Below, piece after piece: positions 34,256 through 43,782 of a stretch of 64,000 nt of DNA. Made by a program: the position numbers and the translations under genes. Position 1 is the first letter of the stretch; every line of letters starts with the position of its first letter. Source of the DNA: Eubacteriaceae bacterium (lineage in GTDB: Bacteria > Bacillota > Clostridia > Eubacteriales > Eubacteriaceae); NCBI GenBank assembly GCA_012522805.1, contig JAAYJS010000034.1, forward strand, positions 1 through 64,000, read 5' to 3'. The notes below the pieces were generated by a model. That model saw only the letters and a program-made list of their open reading frames with translations, did not search any database and was not told the origin of the DNA.

Positions 34256-35563
34256 TTAGTTCCACAAGGGATGATAACGGTCTTTGAATGTATCTTTCTT
34301 TGCAATAAACAATTTATAAGGGTCAATGACCGGCATGGTGGGATTGTTTTCTGTCAGTTTTTTTACGATTTCCATATTGATCCCCTCCACAGATCCCAGT
34401 ACAATCAAAGCATCGTAGGCTTTCTTAAAATCCTTGCTATCGTCTATGCATCGGGTCACGTCTCTTTTTTTAAATAAGCGCCATTTCATTTGATTGCGTT
34501 CTGCCTTACAGAAGATGTCCAAAAATGTGTTCTCGTCTGCCAATGCATCGATAACCTCCAAACTGGGGTTGTCTCGCAGTTGATCGGTGCCGCCGTAGGG
34601 TGTCAAGCCCAGTACGAGCAAATGATTCTCTTCTGATGTTAAGAGGTCTTTGATGGCCGATGCCATCCATTGAGCATGGGCTCTGTTTTCTTGAGTTGCG
34701 CCTTCAACAATAGGCAAGGACAGGCCCTTGTCATGGGCAAAGTTGGTTAGTTCCCTCAATTTGTTTTCTGCCGGTGTACCTGTTAAAAATCCTGGGTATG
34801 AGAAGTTGGGCTTTTGCCATTTTTCTTCTAAAGCCCGCATCACTTTGCTGGTATCGCAACCGAAGCTTTCTGATAGACGAATCATTTCATATAAACATCC
34901 CTGCATTGTTTTATCCAAAGCTATTTTCAGAAAAGCGCTCAGTTCCGTTTCTTTTCTATTCTCGAACCGTACTCGAGACGGGTTGACACCGTTTTTTGCA
35001 AATTCTGTCATCAGTCTTTGCATCGCCACAGGCTCATCGCTACCGATGGTGTAGTGATGGGTTGACATGAGCACATCGAGTATTCTCCCGTAAGGGGGAT
35101 GTTGAGGTGCACAGACCACATAGGCCTTAACCTTCGATTCTCTTTCTTCAAGACAATTGTTGAGGAGTGTTTCCATTTTCTCCGCCGTGCCCGGTGGTAA
35201 GATGCCTGTTAAGATGATAACCGCATCTTTTTTTAAGAAACGCCCGATGTTGCGAATCCCCTTCTCCACCAGCCTTAAATCCGGTAGCATCTGGTCTCTC
35301 TCTATGGTCTCATAAGTTAAAATGAGAAGAGAAGCCCTTTCGATGCTTCTTTGATAGTTGGAAGTGACGGTGATCAGGCCTTTCTTCACATGAACGTTAA
35401 AAAGTTCCCGTAAGCCTCTCTCATAACCCGCAAGTTCGCCCTCCTCTATGCCTTTGACAATCTCTTCATCCAGATCTGTACACAGTACCTCGACACCTTT
35501 TTGAGCTGCAACCGCTGCGATGCTGGTACCCAGAACATTCATTCCTATGATTCCTAAAGCCAT
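34256..35563 (-). CDS. UDP-glucose/UDP-sugar dehydrogenase homologue lacking the catalytic Cys motif
   Basis: This 435-aa protein has the N-terminal NAD fold (LGIIGMNVLGTSIA), a central helix region (SAFLKIALDKTMQGCLYEM) and the C-terminal UDP-binding domain with LGLTPYGGTDQLRDNPSLEVI. The usual catalytic GGSCFPKD is replaced by SYPGFLTGTPAENKL, with no Cys there. The conserved NAFLATK segment is also altered. It is therefore probably not a normal UDP-glucose 6-dehydrogenase; it may be a binding or regulatory pseudoenzyme, or may use other chemistry. The start is MALGIIG (35563), 7 nt after AGGAG. It lies 20 nt upstream of galU. Confidence 0.75.
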   Translation of the reverse strand: MALGIIGMNVLGTSIAAVAAQKGVEVLCTDLDEEIVKGIEEGELAGYERGLRELFNVHVKKGLITVTSNYQRSIERASLLILTYETIERDQMLPDLRLVEKGIRNIGRFLKKDAVIILTGILPPGTAEKMETLLNNCLEERESKVKAYVVCAPQHPPYGRILDVLMSTHHYTIGSDEPVAMQRLMTEFAKNGVNPSRVRFENRKETELSAFLKIALDKTMQGCLYEMIRLSESFGCDTSKVMRALEEKWQKPNFSYPGFLTGTPAENKLRELTNFAHDKGLSLPIVEGATQENRAHAQWMASAIKDLLTSEENHLLVLGLTPYGGTDQLRDNPSLEVIDALADENTFLDIFCKAERNQMKWRLFKKRDVTRCIDDSKDFKKAYDALIVLGSVEGINMEIVKKLTENNPTMPVIDPYKLFIAKKDTFKDRYHPLWN

Positions 35564-35992
35564 AGTTTTTCTCCTCATCGTAATACACTTAAATTATAGC
35601 ACAATCTTGCCCCCCGGTCATGATAAGTGTTGCGCATTTCCTGTGTATTCTTGTTTCTTTCACCATTCAATCGAAAAATACAATCCCGTCGAAGTCTAAT
35701 CTCTTAAATGGCATCGGGTTTCTGTTTGGATACCCATTCTGCGCTGCTTGAATTGGGGAAGCAAATGGCTTGAGATGGGTTATGGGATATGCAAATAAAT
35801 TGTAAAGTCTTGCATGCAATGCGATTCCAGCCAAATCAAAAAAGACATCAAGGCCACACACCACAATACCAAAGTATTTGAGAATGTGTCACCTCAATGT
35901 CAGTAACTGATACACTACGATAGGTATGAGATTCAAACGTATAAGCCTACATTCGGGTTTTTCTAAACTATATAGCCTTCAGCCATGGCTTT
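35564..35992. other. Non-coding stretch between the UDP-sugar genes and the one-carbon operon
   Basis: It contains a minus-strand open frame of 65 codons (35667-35864) with no ribosome site and no recognisable product. It may be decayed sequence. No clear hairpin terminator was found here. Confidence 0.3.
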
Positions 35993-36877
35993 TTATGGAC
36001 TACCTTGAAAGCGGTCCATTAAGTCTGAAGAATGGCGATAAGCGGTTTCTTCCGGTAACCCGCAATCTATGACGTATTGCCACTCGTCCAAGCTTCCGGT
36101 ACCATGTTCAACTTGTGTGGCTCCGGTATCGGATCCCACAGCAATTTTGACACCTATTTCGTAGGCTTTGGCAACCGCTTTGCGATGGTTTTCATAGTAC
36201 TTTTGTGCAAAGGGTCTGTGCATTGCCAAGGGATGCTTGTCATCGACTTGACACATATTGGCAAAGGGTGCCAATGTCGGTACCCAAGTGGATTGGTTTT
36301 CCGCAATAGCCCACATCGCCTCTTCATCGATACCATAACCGTGTTCGATACTGGTCACTCCCGCCCTTGCCGCTTCGATGATACCCTTGGGTAAATTGAC
36401 ATGAACCATGGTATGCAGACCGTTGTCTTGTGCACAGGCAATTAAATCCGCCAATTCCTGTGGCGCAAAGCCCATGGAAGTGGTGGCGCCATATTCTTCC
36501 AAGGACATCATCCCGGAATGAACCAATTTAATAAAATCGACTCCCTCTTTTTTTAATTCGCGAATGCGCTTAAAACCGTCTCGCGCATTGGCCACGGCCC
36601 GCCCCAAAAATTTTCCGTAACACCCTTCTTTGTACAAGGCGATATGGGGCGTCAGCCACTGCATACCCTGATCCCGGGCAATGGGCGCTATGGCTTTGCT
36701 CAAAGCGTATCGGTCGCCACCGTCTCGTATGCGGGTGACACCGAGAGAATAATAACGCCCGACAAGGGCGGTAAGATACCGTCGTCTGTCAGGCGTGTCT
36801 TGAATTAAATCATTTTTAGAAAGTCGATTCCCGCCACCTAAAGCACAGTGGACATGGCAATCGATATTTTTTTTCAT
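35993..36877 (-). CDS. Metal-dependent amidohydrolase family protein, last gene of the one-carbon operon
   Basis: This 294-aa TIM-barrel amidohydrolase has HVHCAL at residues 8-13 (HxH metal site), IKLVHSG with a possible bridging Lys, VHVN and EHGYG with metal His residues, and GSDTG with the catalytic Asp. It is shorter than imidazolonepropionase or dihydroorotase and has no obvious specific substrate. The ATG overlaps the gcvH stop as TAATG, so translation is coupled to the one-carbon operon. A substrate related to folate, formimino compounds or purines is possible but not shown. Confidence 0.78.
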   Translation of the reverse strand: MKKNIDCHVHCALGGGNRLSKNDLIQDTPDRRRYLTALVGRYYSLGVTRIRDGGDRYALSKAIAPIARDQGMQWLTPHIALYKEGCYGKFLGRAVANARDGFKRIRELKKEGVDFIKLVHSGMMSLEEYGATTSMGFAPQELADLIACAQDNGLHTMVHVNLPKGIIEAARAGVTSIEHGYGIDEEAMWAIAENQSTWVPTLAPFANMCQVDDKHPLAMHRPFAQKYYENHRKAVAKAYEIGVKIAVGSDTGATQVEHGTGSLDEWQYVIDCGLPEETAYRHSSDLMDRFQGSP

Positions 36878-37260
36878 TACTCAGCAATAGCCTCTTGATA
36901 AGCGTCTGCAGAAACCAATTCATCCACACCGTCATCGTCTGTAATTTGAACTTTGATGATCCAGTTCGCATAGGCATCTTCATTGATGGCTTCCGGATCG
37001 TCGTCCAAGTCTTCGTTGGATTCCAATACTTTAAATGCGAAGGGTGCTTCGAGGGATTGTGCTTTTTTAGCGGATTCTACTACAGAGAACTCATCGCCTC
37101 TATCGAATTCGTCATCTTCATCCGGCAGCTCTACAAATAAAATATCCCCTAAACTGTCTTGTGCAAAATCGGTAATACCGATGGTTGCGACGTTGTCTTC
37201 AATGGCAAACCATAGGTGTTGCTCTGTGTCGTAAACTAAATTTTGTGGTATATTCATCAT
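36877..37260 (-). CDS. gcvH: Glycine cleavage system H-like lipoyl carrier protein
   Basis: This 127-aa lipoyl-domain protein has the attachment motif VVESAKKAQSLEAP with Lys65 as the probable lipoylated residue, and ends like GcvH (WIIKVQITDDDGVDELVSADAYQ). It is very acidic. It follows lpdA and precedes the amidohydrolase. gcvP and gcvT are not in the window, so it may serve glycine cleavage encoded elsewhere or a methyl-branch role, as in clostridial Wood-Ljungdahl clusters that also carry gcvH and lpdA. Confidence 0.88.
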   Translation of the reverse strand: MMNIPQNLVYDTEQHLWFAIEDNVATIGITDFAQDSLGDILFVELPDEDDEFDRGDEFSVVESAKKAQSLEAPFAFKVLESNEDLDDDPEAINEDAYANWIIKVQITDDDGVDELVSADAYQEAIAE

Positions 37261-37319
37261 TTAACTCCTTGTGTGATCTCTATAATCAATATAGCATGAT
37301 TGATACGGTTTTTCAAGAA

Positions 37320-38693
37320 TTACTTGTGAACTGAGCGTCCGTGAACATCGTGCAATGCTTCCATTAAACATTCAGATAAGGACGGGTGTGGGTGGATAAC
37401 ATCGCCCACTTGCTCTGCGGTAAGACCAAGTTGAACCGCCAATGTTAATTCTGCCAAGAGGTCCGTTGCATGGGGACCGACAACTGCCGCCCCGATGATG
37501 ACATCTTGATCGTCAACGATGACTTTAGCGAACCCGTTGAGTTTGTTGATGGCTTTGGCTTTACCCAATCCTCTGAAGTCAAATTCGCCTTTTTTGTAGG
37601 ATATACCTTTTTTCTTACAATCCGCTTCGGTCAAACCGACGCTGGCCACTTCGGGATCGGTGTAAACGCAACCGGGAACGGCTTTATAGGACAGACGCTT
37701 GTCTCCACCTAAAGCATTTTCGACTGCAACGAATCCCTCTTTGGAGGCCACGTGGGCCAATTGTGCCGTTGCGACGATATCGCCGATGGCATAAACGCCT
37801 TCCAATGAAGTTTCCATCTTATCGTTGACAACGATACGACCTCTGTCGTCAACCTCTACGCCGGCTTCCTGTGCGCCCAAGTTGTCGATGAAGCTCTTTC
37901 TTCCGATGGATACCAACATGACTTCCGCTTCTACGGATTTTCCGTTGGCTAAATCTGCCTTAACACCTTTGTCGCTAACGGTAACTTCAGAAACACCTAC
38001 TCCCGCCACGACTTTAATTTTGTCTCTTCTCAATTGTCTTGCCAATTGCTTGGACACATCTTCGTCTTCGTTGGGAAGGATTTGACTGAGGGCCTCGACA
38101 ATGGTTATTTTGGAGCCCATTCTGCCCATAAATTGACCGATTTCGCATCCAATAACACCACCACCGACGATAATCATGGATTTCGGAACAGTTTCCAAAT
38201 CCAATACTTCGTCGGAAGTAATGACCTTTTTACCGTCGTATTTAAACATAGCCGGTGCTACGGGTACGGACCCGGTGGCTAAGATGATTTTGTCCGCCTT
38301 GAGGGTTTCGACGCTACCATCTTCTTTGGTCACTTCTACAGTGTTTTTATCGATAATTTTACCGGTACCGTTGGCCAAAGCGACTTTGTACATTTTAAAT
38401 AGTCCATGAATGCCCTTGATCAGGGTGTCGCGGATATTGTTTTTTCTTGCAACAACCGCCGGGTAATCGATGGTAATGTCGCCGGACAAATCGATTCCGA
38501 ATTCTTTTGCCGATTGAATGGCTTCTAAGGTATCCGAGGTTGCTAAGAACGCTTTGGTCGGGATGCAACCGCGGTTTAAGCAAGTGCCACCCAATTCGTC
38601 TTTTTCGACGACGGTTACTTCCGCACCGAGTTTAGCTGCCAAAATTCCCGCTTCGTAGCCACCCGGTCCACCGCCTATTACAACTATTTTCAT
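37320..38693 (-). CDS. lpdA: Dihydrolipoyl dehydrogenase
   Basis: This 457-aa flavoprotein has an FAD-binding GGGPGGYEAGILAAKLG, redox-active disulphide GGTCLNRGCIPTKAFL, an NAD-binding GGGVIGCEIGQFMGRMG and the C-terminal active-site HPHPSLSEC. It reoxidises the dihydrolipoyl arm of GcvH-type proteins with NAD. It lies about 128 nt downstream of metF, across an intercistronic hairpin, and about 60 nt upstream of gcvH. Confidence 0.94.
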   Translation of the reverse strand: MKIVVIGGGPGGYEAGILAAKLGAEVTVVEKDELGGTCLNRGCIPTKAFLATSDTLEAIQSAKEFGIDLSGDITIDYPAVVARKNNIRDTLIKGIHGLFKMYKVALANGTGKIIDKNTVEVTKEDGSVETLKADKIILATGSVPVAPAMFKYDGKKVITSDEVLDLETVPKSMIIVGGGVIGCEIGQFMGRMGSKITIVEALSQILPNEDEDVSKQLARQLRRDKIKVVAGVGVSEVTVSDKGVKADLANGKSVEAEVMLVSIGRKSFIDNLGAQEAGVEVDDRGRIVVNDKMETSLEGVYAIGDIVATAQLAHVASKEGFVAVENALGGDKRLSYKAVPGCVYTDPEVASVGLTEADCKKKGISYKKGEFDFRGLGKAKAINKLNGFAKVIVDDQDVIIGAAVVGPHATDLLAELTLAVQLGLTAEQVGDVIHPHPSLSECLMEALHDVHGRSVHK

Positions 38694-38755
38694 TTAATCT
38701 CCTTTACTGACCCGCTTGACGATTGCAAACACACTTGTGCATCAGCCGTTTAGAA

Positions 38756-38786
38756 CGCGCTACCCACAATATGATGATGTAGCGCG
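38756..38786. other. Intercistronic hairpin between metF and lpdA
   Basis: CGCGCTAC (38756-38763) pairs with GTAGCGCG (38779-38786) around a 15-nt loop. There is no T run on the minus strand. It is more likely an mRNA stability or processing site than a terminator. Confidence 0.5.
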
Positions 38787-38821
38787 CCCCTAGCGTGCTT
38801 GCTACAGTATGCAGCCTTGGC

Positions 38822-39700
38822 TTATAGCCCGGCTACATCCAATATTTTCGGTACGTTTTCTTCTGCACCGATAGCCATAATGTGAACACCGTCACACAAG
38901 CCTTCGTCTTTCAGTTGTGCAATGTATTCGCCGGAAATGCGAATGCCTTCTTCTTCTTTGTTTTCCGCTTTGGATAAACGTTCGATTGCTTCTTCCGGTA
39001 CACGAATACCCGGTACGTTATTGTTCATATAACGTGCCATTCCGGGAGATTTTAATGGAATAATTCCTGCTAAGATGTAGCAATCCATTCCTTCCGTTTG
39101 CTTTTTCAATTCTCTCATCGTTTCGACGTCGTATACGCCCTGGGTTTGGAAGAATTTAGCACCTGCTGCAATTTTACTGCGCATTTTCATAATTTGTACT
39201 TCGATGGGATCGAAGACCGGTGTAACGGAAGCACCTAAGAAGAAATTGGGGGTGCCTTCTAAGGGATTGCCCGCCAAGTCTTTGCCGCCGTTTAAAATAA
39301 CAGCTGCTTGAAGTATAGAAACGGAGTCAAATTCAAATACAGGCTTTGCTTGAGGGTTGTCACCGACAACGGGGTGGTCTCCGGTTAAAGCCAAAAGGTT
39401 TTTAACGCCGAAGTGAGCCGCTGATAACAATTCACCTTGAATGGCGATTCTGTTTCGGTCACGACCGGTCATTTGAAGAACGGATTCCAATCCGATTCTT
39501 TCCAATTCGATACACATACTTAAAGAGGATGCTTTCACAGCAGCCGATTGGAAGTCGGTTACGTTTGCCGCCACGACGCGATCTTTAATATCTTCAGCAA
39601 TGCTTAAAATATGACTGAAATCGGTTCCCTTTGGGGGGGCCATTTCAGAAGTAATGGTAAATTTACCGGCTTCTAGCGATTGTTGTAATTTACTTTTCAT
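38822..39700 (-). CDS. metF: Methylenetetrahydrofolate reductase, catalytic subunit
   Basis: This 292-aa TIM-barrel enzyme has SEMAPPKGTD at the start, LLALTGDHPVVGDNP, FFLGASVTPVFDP and QTQGVYDVETM. It reduces methylene-THF to methyl-THF, the last folate step of the Wood-Ljungdahl methyl branch. The length fits the short bacterial MetF that works with MetV, whose gene ends 3 nt upstream. No rnfC2-like gene lies between, unlike Acetobacterium, so the electron donor is open. Confidence 0.93.
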   Translation of the reverse strand: MKSKLQQSLEAGKFTITSEMAPPKGTDFSHILSIAEDIKDRVVAANVTDFQSAAVKASSLSMCIELERIGLESVLQMTGRDRNRIAIQGELLSAAHFGVKNLLALTGDHPVVGDNPQAKPVFEFDSVSILQAAVILNGGKDLAGNPLEGTPNFFLGASVTPVFDPIEVQIMKMRSKIAAGAKFFQTQGVYDVETMRELKKQTEGMDCYILAGIIPLKSPGMARYMNNNVPGIRVPEEAIERLSKAENKEEEGIRISGEYIAQLKDEGLCDGVHIMAIGAEENVPKILDVAGL

Positions 39701-39703
39701 ACC

Positions 39704-40369
39704 TTAAGCTCCTTTTTTTGCCTGTTTTCTCAAATCGATGGTTTGCGGATAGGTTCTGTCTTTGTAGTCACGCAAGGGTTGAACAGCTTCTAATTCAGCT
39801 TCTTTACCTACTTCTTTTAGTTTTTCGTAGATTTCAATCCAAGCACATTCGTTTTCCGGAATAACCTCACATTTTCCGTCCTTCGATCCACCGCAGGCAC
39901 CGTTTAATAAGGATTTACCGCAACGTGTAATGGGGCAAATGGCAGCGGTTCTGCCTAAAACGCATTCGCCACAGGTTTTACACATTTCTTGAAAAACACC
40001 TTGACGAACGGTTTCACCGACAAACATGGTGTCGTTGGAAGGATAGGTTGCTTTTTTAACGTTTTTTGCAACGGTTTGCACACCATCTCCACAAGCCATA
40101 CTGATCACCGCATCGGCTGCTTTAATTTCGTCTTTAATTTCCTTCAGTTCTTTTCGATTTAAAAGTAAACTGCAAGAAGTGGTCAATACTTTAGATGCTA
40201 GGACTTTTTTTCCTTCCGCTTCTAAAGCAGCGGTTAATTCCGCAATTTCGTCTTCTCCACCGGTTTTGCAAAGCGAAGCGCAGTCTGCACAGCCGGTTAA
40301 AACGACGGTTTCAACATCATCTAAGTAACCTAATACTTCTTCAAAGGGTTTCTTTTGGGAAACAATCAT
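39704..40369 (-). CDS. metV: MetV, iron-sulfur/zinc partner subunit of methylenetetrahydrofolate reductase
   Basis: This 221-aa MTHFR C-terminal-like protein is rich in Cys: CADCASLCKTGG near residue 23 and a C-terminal cluster CKTCGECVLGRTAAICPITRC followed by NGACGG. MetV pairs with MetF in acetogens. The gene lies between folD and metF, 3 nt before metF. Confidence 0.9.
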   Translation of the reverse strand: MIVSQKKPFEEVLGYLDDVETVVLTGCADCASLCKTGGEDEIAELTAALEAEGKKVLASKVLTTSCSLLLNRKELKEIKDEIKAADAVISMACGDGVQTVAKNVKKATYPSNDTMFVGETVRQGVFQEMCKTCGECVLGRTAAICPITRCGKSLLNGACGGSKDGKCEVIPENECAWIEIYEKLKEVGKEAELEAVQPLRDYKDRTYPQTIDLRKQAKKGA

Positions 40370-40396
40370 TTTTTATACTCCTTCTTCTTGAATCAT

Positions 40397-40495
40397 CGTC
40401 GAGGTTCTTCCCCTCAGTTGGTTGAACCTCGACGTTTTTGATTGAATAATCGCAAAGACCGGATTATGCACGCCTCCGTGCCTAAACCAGTCTTT
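40397..40495. other. Two intercistronic hairpins between folD and metV
   Basis: CGTCGAGGTTC (40397-40407) pairs with GAACCTCGACG (40424-40434). AAAGAC (40454-40459) pairs with GTCTTT (40490-40495), enclosing GCACG/CGTGC (40468-40481). On the minus strand neither is followed by a strong T run. They may tune or process the long one-carbon mRNA. Confidence 0.5.
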
Positions 40496-40501
40496 TAGTT
40501 T

Positions 40502-41350
40502 TTATAAATTGTTTTGTCTTTTACATGCAATGACAACATGTTTTGCCAAAACGGTGTTGGTGACTGCACCGACACCTCCGGGTACCGGAGTCATCATGCC
40601 GGCTTTATCCGCTACTGCAGGATCGACGTCACCGCACATTTTACCGTCTACAAAGTTAATGCCGACATCGATCACGACTACACCGTCGTCAACTTGTTCC
40701 GGTTTAACCAGCGCAGGAACGCCAGCTGCGGATACGACAATGTCTGCACCCTTGGTCATGGATGCTGTATCTTTCGTAAAGATATGGCAAGTGGTAACTG
40801 TTGCGTTTCTGTTCAACAGCAATAAGGATACCGGTTTACCCACTACGTTGGAGTGACCGATAACCGTTACATTTTTACCTTCCAAATCTACTTTATAGTG
40901 ATCTAAAATTTCGATAACAGCTGCCGGTGTACAGGGGAAAAAGCCGTTGTCGTCGCCTTCTACGACCGTCGCCATGTTGATGGGATTGAAGCAATCCACG
41001 TCTTTGGCAGGATCGATGACGTGTTTAACAACACTTTCTCTGATGTGTTTCGGTAAAGGACGGAAGGTCAAAATACCGTGAATGTCTTCCCGAGCGTTTA
41101 TTTCTTTTAATTTTTCGATGTAAGCTTCTTCGGTGATATCTTCCGGTAGTTCCACTACTTCTGTATCGATTTCGCACATACCCATGGTTTTGGTAGCGCC
41201 TCTTTCGTAAGCTAAGTCCGGACCTTGCGCACCAACGCGAATAAAAGCCAATTTAGGTGCAATGCCCTTGGCTCTTAACATTTCTACATCTGCTTTAATT
41301 TCTTCTCTGATTGCTTCTGCAACCGGAGCGCCTTTAATTAATTCTCCCAC
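40502..41350 (-). CDS. folD: Bifunctional methylenetetrahydrofolate dehydrogenase/methenyltetrahydrofolate cyclohydrolase
   Basis: This 282-aa protein has the folate/NADP signatures YERGATKTMGM, HGILTFRPLPKHI, VIGHSNVVGKPVSLLLLNRNATVT and the C-terminal TPVPGGVGAVTNTVL. The expected PLP motif reads RPLP, and YxxxK is replaced at the first Lys position by YERGATK. The motif changes may reflect dehydrogenase specialisation, since a separate cyclohydrolase (fchA) is encoded next to it. Confidence 0.93.
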   Translation of the reverse strand: MGELIKGAPVAEAIREEIKADVEMLRAKGIAPKLAFIRVGAQGPDLAYERGATKTMGMCEIDTEVVELPEDITEEAYIEKLKEINAREDIHGILTFRPLPKHIRESVVKHVIDPAKDVDCFNPINMATVVEGDDNGFFPCTPAAVIEILDHYKVDLEGKNVTVIGHSNVVGKPVSLLLLNRNATVTTCHIFTKDTASMTKGADIVVSAAGVPALVKPEQVDDGVVVIDVGINFVDGKMCGDVDPAVADKAGMMTPVPGGVGAVTNTVLAKHVVIACKRQNNL

Positions 41351-41403
41351 AAATATCCTCCGTATTTATAAATCCGGAGGAGCCGAAGCCCCTCCGCTGT
41401 GTT

Positions 41404-42036
41404 CTAAGCCGATAGTTGATTTTCTACTTTTTCAAAGATTTCATCGCAAAGCGCTGCACCTTTGGCAATCATCGGTTTAAGTTCGTCTTCAACTTTTTTT
41501 ACAAATTCTTGATCTTTTAAGGTGCTGATATTGATGAGTACGTTGACCCAACCGCAATACAACGCCGCTTTCAAGCATTGAACGCCACAAGCTACATCGG
41601 ATATTGCAAGAGCAGAACCCTTATCGACCAATTCTTCGTGGATTAAGATCGCATCGTAGCAAAGACGGACAATTTCGATGGGCGCTTGACAAGCGACCTT
41701 CGTGCATTCTTCCAATGTCTTGGCTTTGTGTGCCTTTTCTTCTTCCGTTCCTGTCGGCAAGCCATAGGCTTTAGCCAAGGGCGCAAAGTTGATGGCATCT
41801 TGATCGATCTGATCCAATAATTTCTTTTCTAATCTTTCCGTTTCACCTAAAATACGTTGAATGTCTTCTTCGAATTCCGCGTATTTCTTTTTTCCCGTGG
41901 TTAAGCTGGCAACCATACCGCCCAGCGCCGTGCCAATAGCACCCACTAAAGCGGCCGCACCGCCACCACCGGGGACCGGCTCGTTAGAATGCAGTTGAGC
42001 AACAAAATCGGTGCATCTTTTTTCAGATATTTTCAA
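41404..42036 (-). CDS. fchA: Methenyltetrahydrofolate cyclohydrolase (FchA, cyclodeaminase family)
   Basis: This 210-aa helical protein has FVAQLHSNEPVPGGGGAAALVGAIGTALGGMVASLT at the N-terminus, the hallmark of the formiminotransferase-cyclodeaminase fold. It converts formyl-THF to methenyl-THF. It lies 32 nt downstream of fhs and upstream of folD, in the order of the methyl branch. Confidence 0.94.
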   Translation of the reverse strand: MKISEKRCTDFVAQLHSNEPVPGGGGAAALVGAIGTALGGMVASLTTGKKKYAEFEEDIQRILGETERLEKKLLDQIDQDAINFAPLAKAYGLPTGTEEEKAHKAKTLEECTKVACQAPIEIVRLCYDAILIHEELVDKGSALAISDVACGVQCLKAALYCGWVNVLINISTLKDQEFVKKVEDELKPMIAKGAALCDEIFEKVENQLSA

Positions 42037-42068
42037 TGGACACCTCTTTCAAACTAGTTACAGATTGT

Positions 42069-43748
42069 TTAGAATAATCCGGAAATAACGCCGGTTTCGT
42101 CTACACTGATCTTTTCAGCTGACGGTACTTTCGGTAGACCAGGCATCTTCATGATGGCACCGGTTAAGCACACGACAAAACCTGCACCGGCAGAGATAAC
42201 AGCATTACGTACCGTAATTCTGAAGCCTGTCGGTCTACCTAATTGTGTAGGATCATCGGTTAAGGAGTATTGGGTTTTTGCCATACATACCGGCAATTTA
42301 CCAAAGCCTAGTTTTTCCAAACGTGCCAGTTCTGCTTCTGCTTCCGCAGTAAAGTCAGCCCCGTCTGCACCGTAAACTTTGGTTGCAATGGCTTCTACTT
42401 TTTCTTTGAGGCTCATATCGTCATCATAAGCAAAGCGGAAATCTTTTTCGCCTTCTTCACATAGACGAATGACTTCTTTAGCTAAGTCGACTCCACCTTC
42501 GCCGCCTTTGCCCCAAACTTCGGAGATTGCCATGTTGACGCCTAATTCATTACATTTGTCTTCTACAAGTTTTAATTCTGCATCGGTATCGGTGTGGAAA
42601 CGGTTCACAGCAACGACTGCGGGTAAACCGAATACTTTTGTGACGTTTTCAACGTGTTTGAGTAGGTTCGGTAAACCTTTTTCCAAAGCTTCTAAGTTTT
42701 CTTCTGTAACTTGATCCTTCGGTACACCACCGTTGTATTTAAGTGCTTTAATGGTCGCAACAATGATGACTGCATCCGGCACTAAACCTGACATACGGCA
42801 CTTGATATCGATGAATTTTTCTGCACCCAAGTCTGCACCGAAACCACCTTCGGTCACTACAAAGTCTTCTGCAAAGTGCATAGCCATTTTGGTTGCGATC
42901 ACAGAGTTACAACCGTGGGCAATGTTTGCAAAAGGTCCACCGTGGATAAAGGACGGCGTTCCTTCTAATGTTTGAACTAAGTTCGGTTTCAAAGCATCTT
43001 TTAATAATGCTGCCATGGCACCGTTGGCTTTCAAATCGCCTGCTGTTACCGGTTCGTCATCATAGGTGTAAGCTGCTACGATACGTCCCATACGGTCTTT
43101 TAAGTCTGTAATATCGGATGCTAAGCAGAATGCTGCCATAATTTCGGAAGCAACTGTGATGTCGAATCCATCTTCACGTACAACACCATCGGTCTTTTTG
43201 CCCAATCCGTCTACTACATTTCTCAGTTGACGGTCGTTCATGTCGACGCAACGTCTCCATGTAATTCTTTTGGGATCGATTCTAAGATCATTACCTTGGT
43301 AGATGTGGTTGTCAATCATCGCTGCCAACAGGTTGTTTGCTGCGCCGATTGCATGGAAGTCGCCTGTAAAGTGTAGGTTGATGTCTTCCATTGGTACAAC
43401 TTGAGCATAACCGCCGCCGGCTGCGCCACCTTTAACACCGAATACCGGTCCTAAGGAGGGTTCTCTTAATGCCACTAAAGAGTTTTTGCCCAGCTTCATC
43501 AAAGCATCTGCTACACCGATGGTGGTAGTGGTTTTACCTTCACCTGCCGGTGTGGGGTTGATTGCTGTGGTCAAAATCAATTTCGGTTTTTTATCGGTGG
43601 GAACGTTGAGTAGATTGTAATCTACTTTTGCTTTATACTTTCCGTATAAATCCAAATCTTCTTCTTTTAGGTCCAGTTTCGCAGCTATTTCTCGAATATC
43701 TTGCGGTTTCGCTTCTTGAGCAATTTCAATATCTGATTTAAAAGCCAT
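42069..43748 (-). CDS. fhs: Formate-tetrahydrofolate ligase
   Basis: This 559-aa ATP-dependent ligase has the nucleotide loop [14 protein letters not shown] near residue 66, [23 protein letters not shown], and the C-terminal [20 protein letters not shown]. It activates formate to formyl-THF, the entry reaction of the methyl branch. It is the first gene of the operon. ATG at 43748 follows a GGAGG in CTGGAGGTAGAAT. Confidence 0.97.
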   Translation of the reverse strand: MAFKSDIEIAQEAKPQDIREIAAKLDLKEEDLDLYGKYKAKVDYNLLNVPTDKKPKLILTTAINPTPAGEGKTTTTIGVADALMKLGKNSLVALREPSLGPVFGVKGGAAGGGYAQVVPMEDINLHFTGDFHAIGAANNLLAAMIDNHIYQGNDLRIDPKRITWRRCVDMNDRQLRNVVDGLGKKTDGVVREDGFDITVASEIMAAFCLASDITDLKDRMGRIVAAYTYDDEPVTAGDLKANGAMAALLKDALKPNLVQTLEGTPSFIHGGPFANIAHGCNSVIATKMAMHFAEDFVVTEGGFGADLGAEKFIDIKCRMSGLVPDAVIIVATIKALKYNGGVPKDQVTEENLEALEKGLPNLLKHVENVTKVFGLPAVVAVNRFHTDTDAELKLVEDKCNELGVNMAISEVWGKGGEGGVDLAKEVIRLCEEGEKDFRFAYDDDMSLKEKVEAIATKVYGADGADFTAEAEAELARLEKLGFGKLPVCMAKTQYSLTDDPTQLGRPTGFRITVRNAVISAGAGFVVCLTGAIMKMPGLPKVPSAEKISVDETGVISGLF

Positions 43749-43782
43749 ATTCTACCTCCAGGTTTTAAAATATAATGAATTT

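Noticed and set aside
34256-35563. Ordinary UDP-glucose 6-dehydrogenase annotation
   Set aside because: The catalytic Cys motif is absent at the expected place, so I annotate a homologue of uncertain activity.
35667-35864. 65-codon minus-strand frame between the UDP-sugar genes and the one-carbon operon
   Set aside because: No ribosome site and no recognisable product; treated as non-coding.
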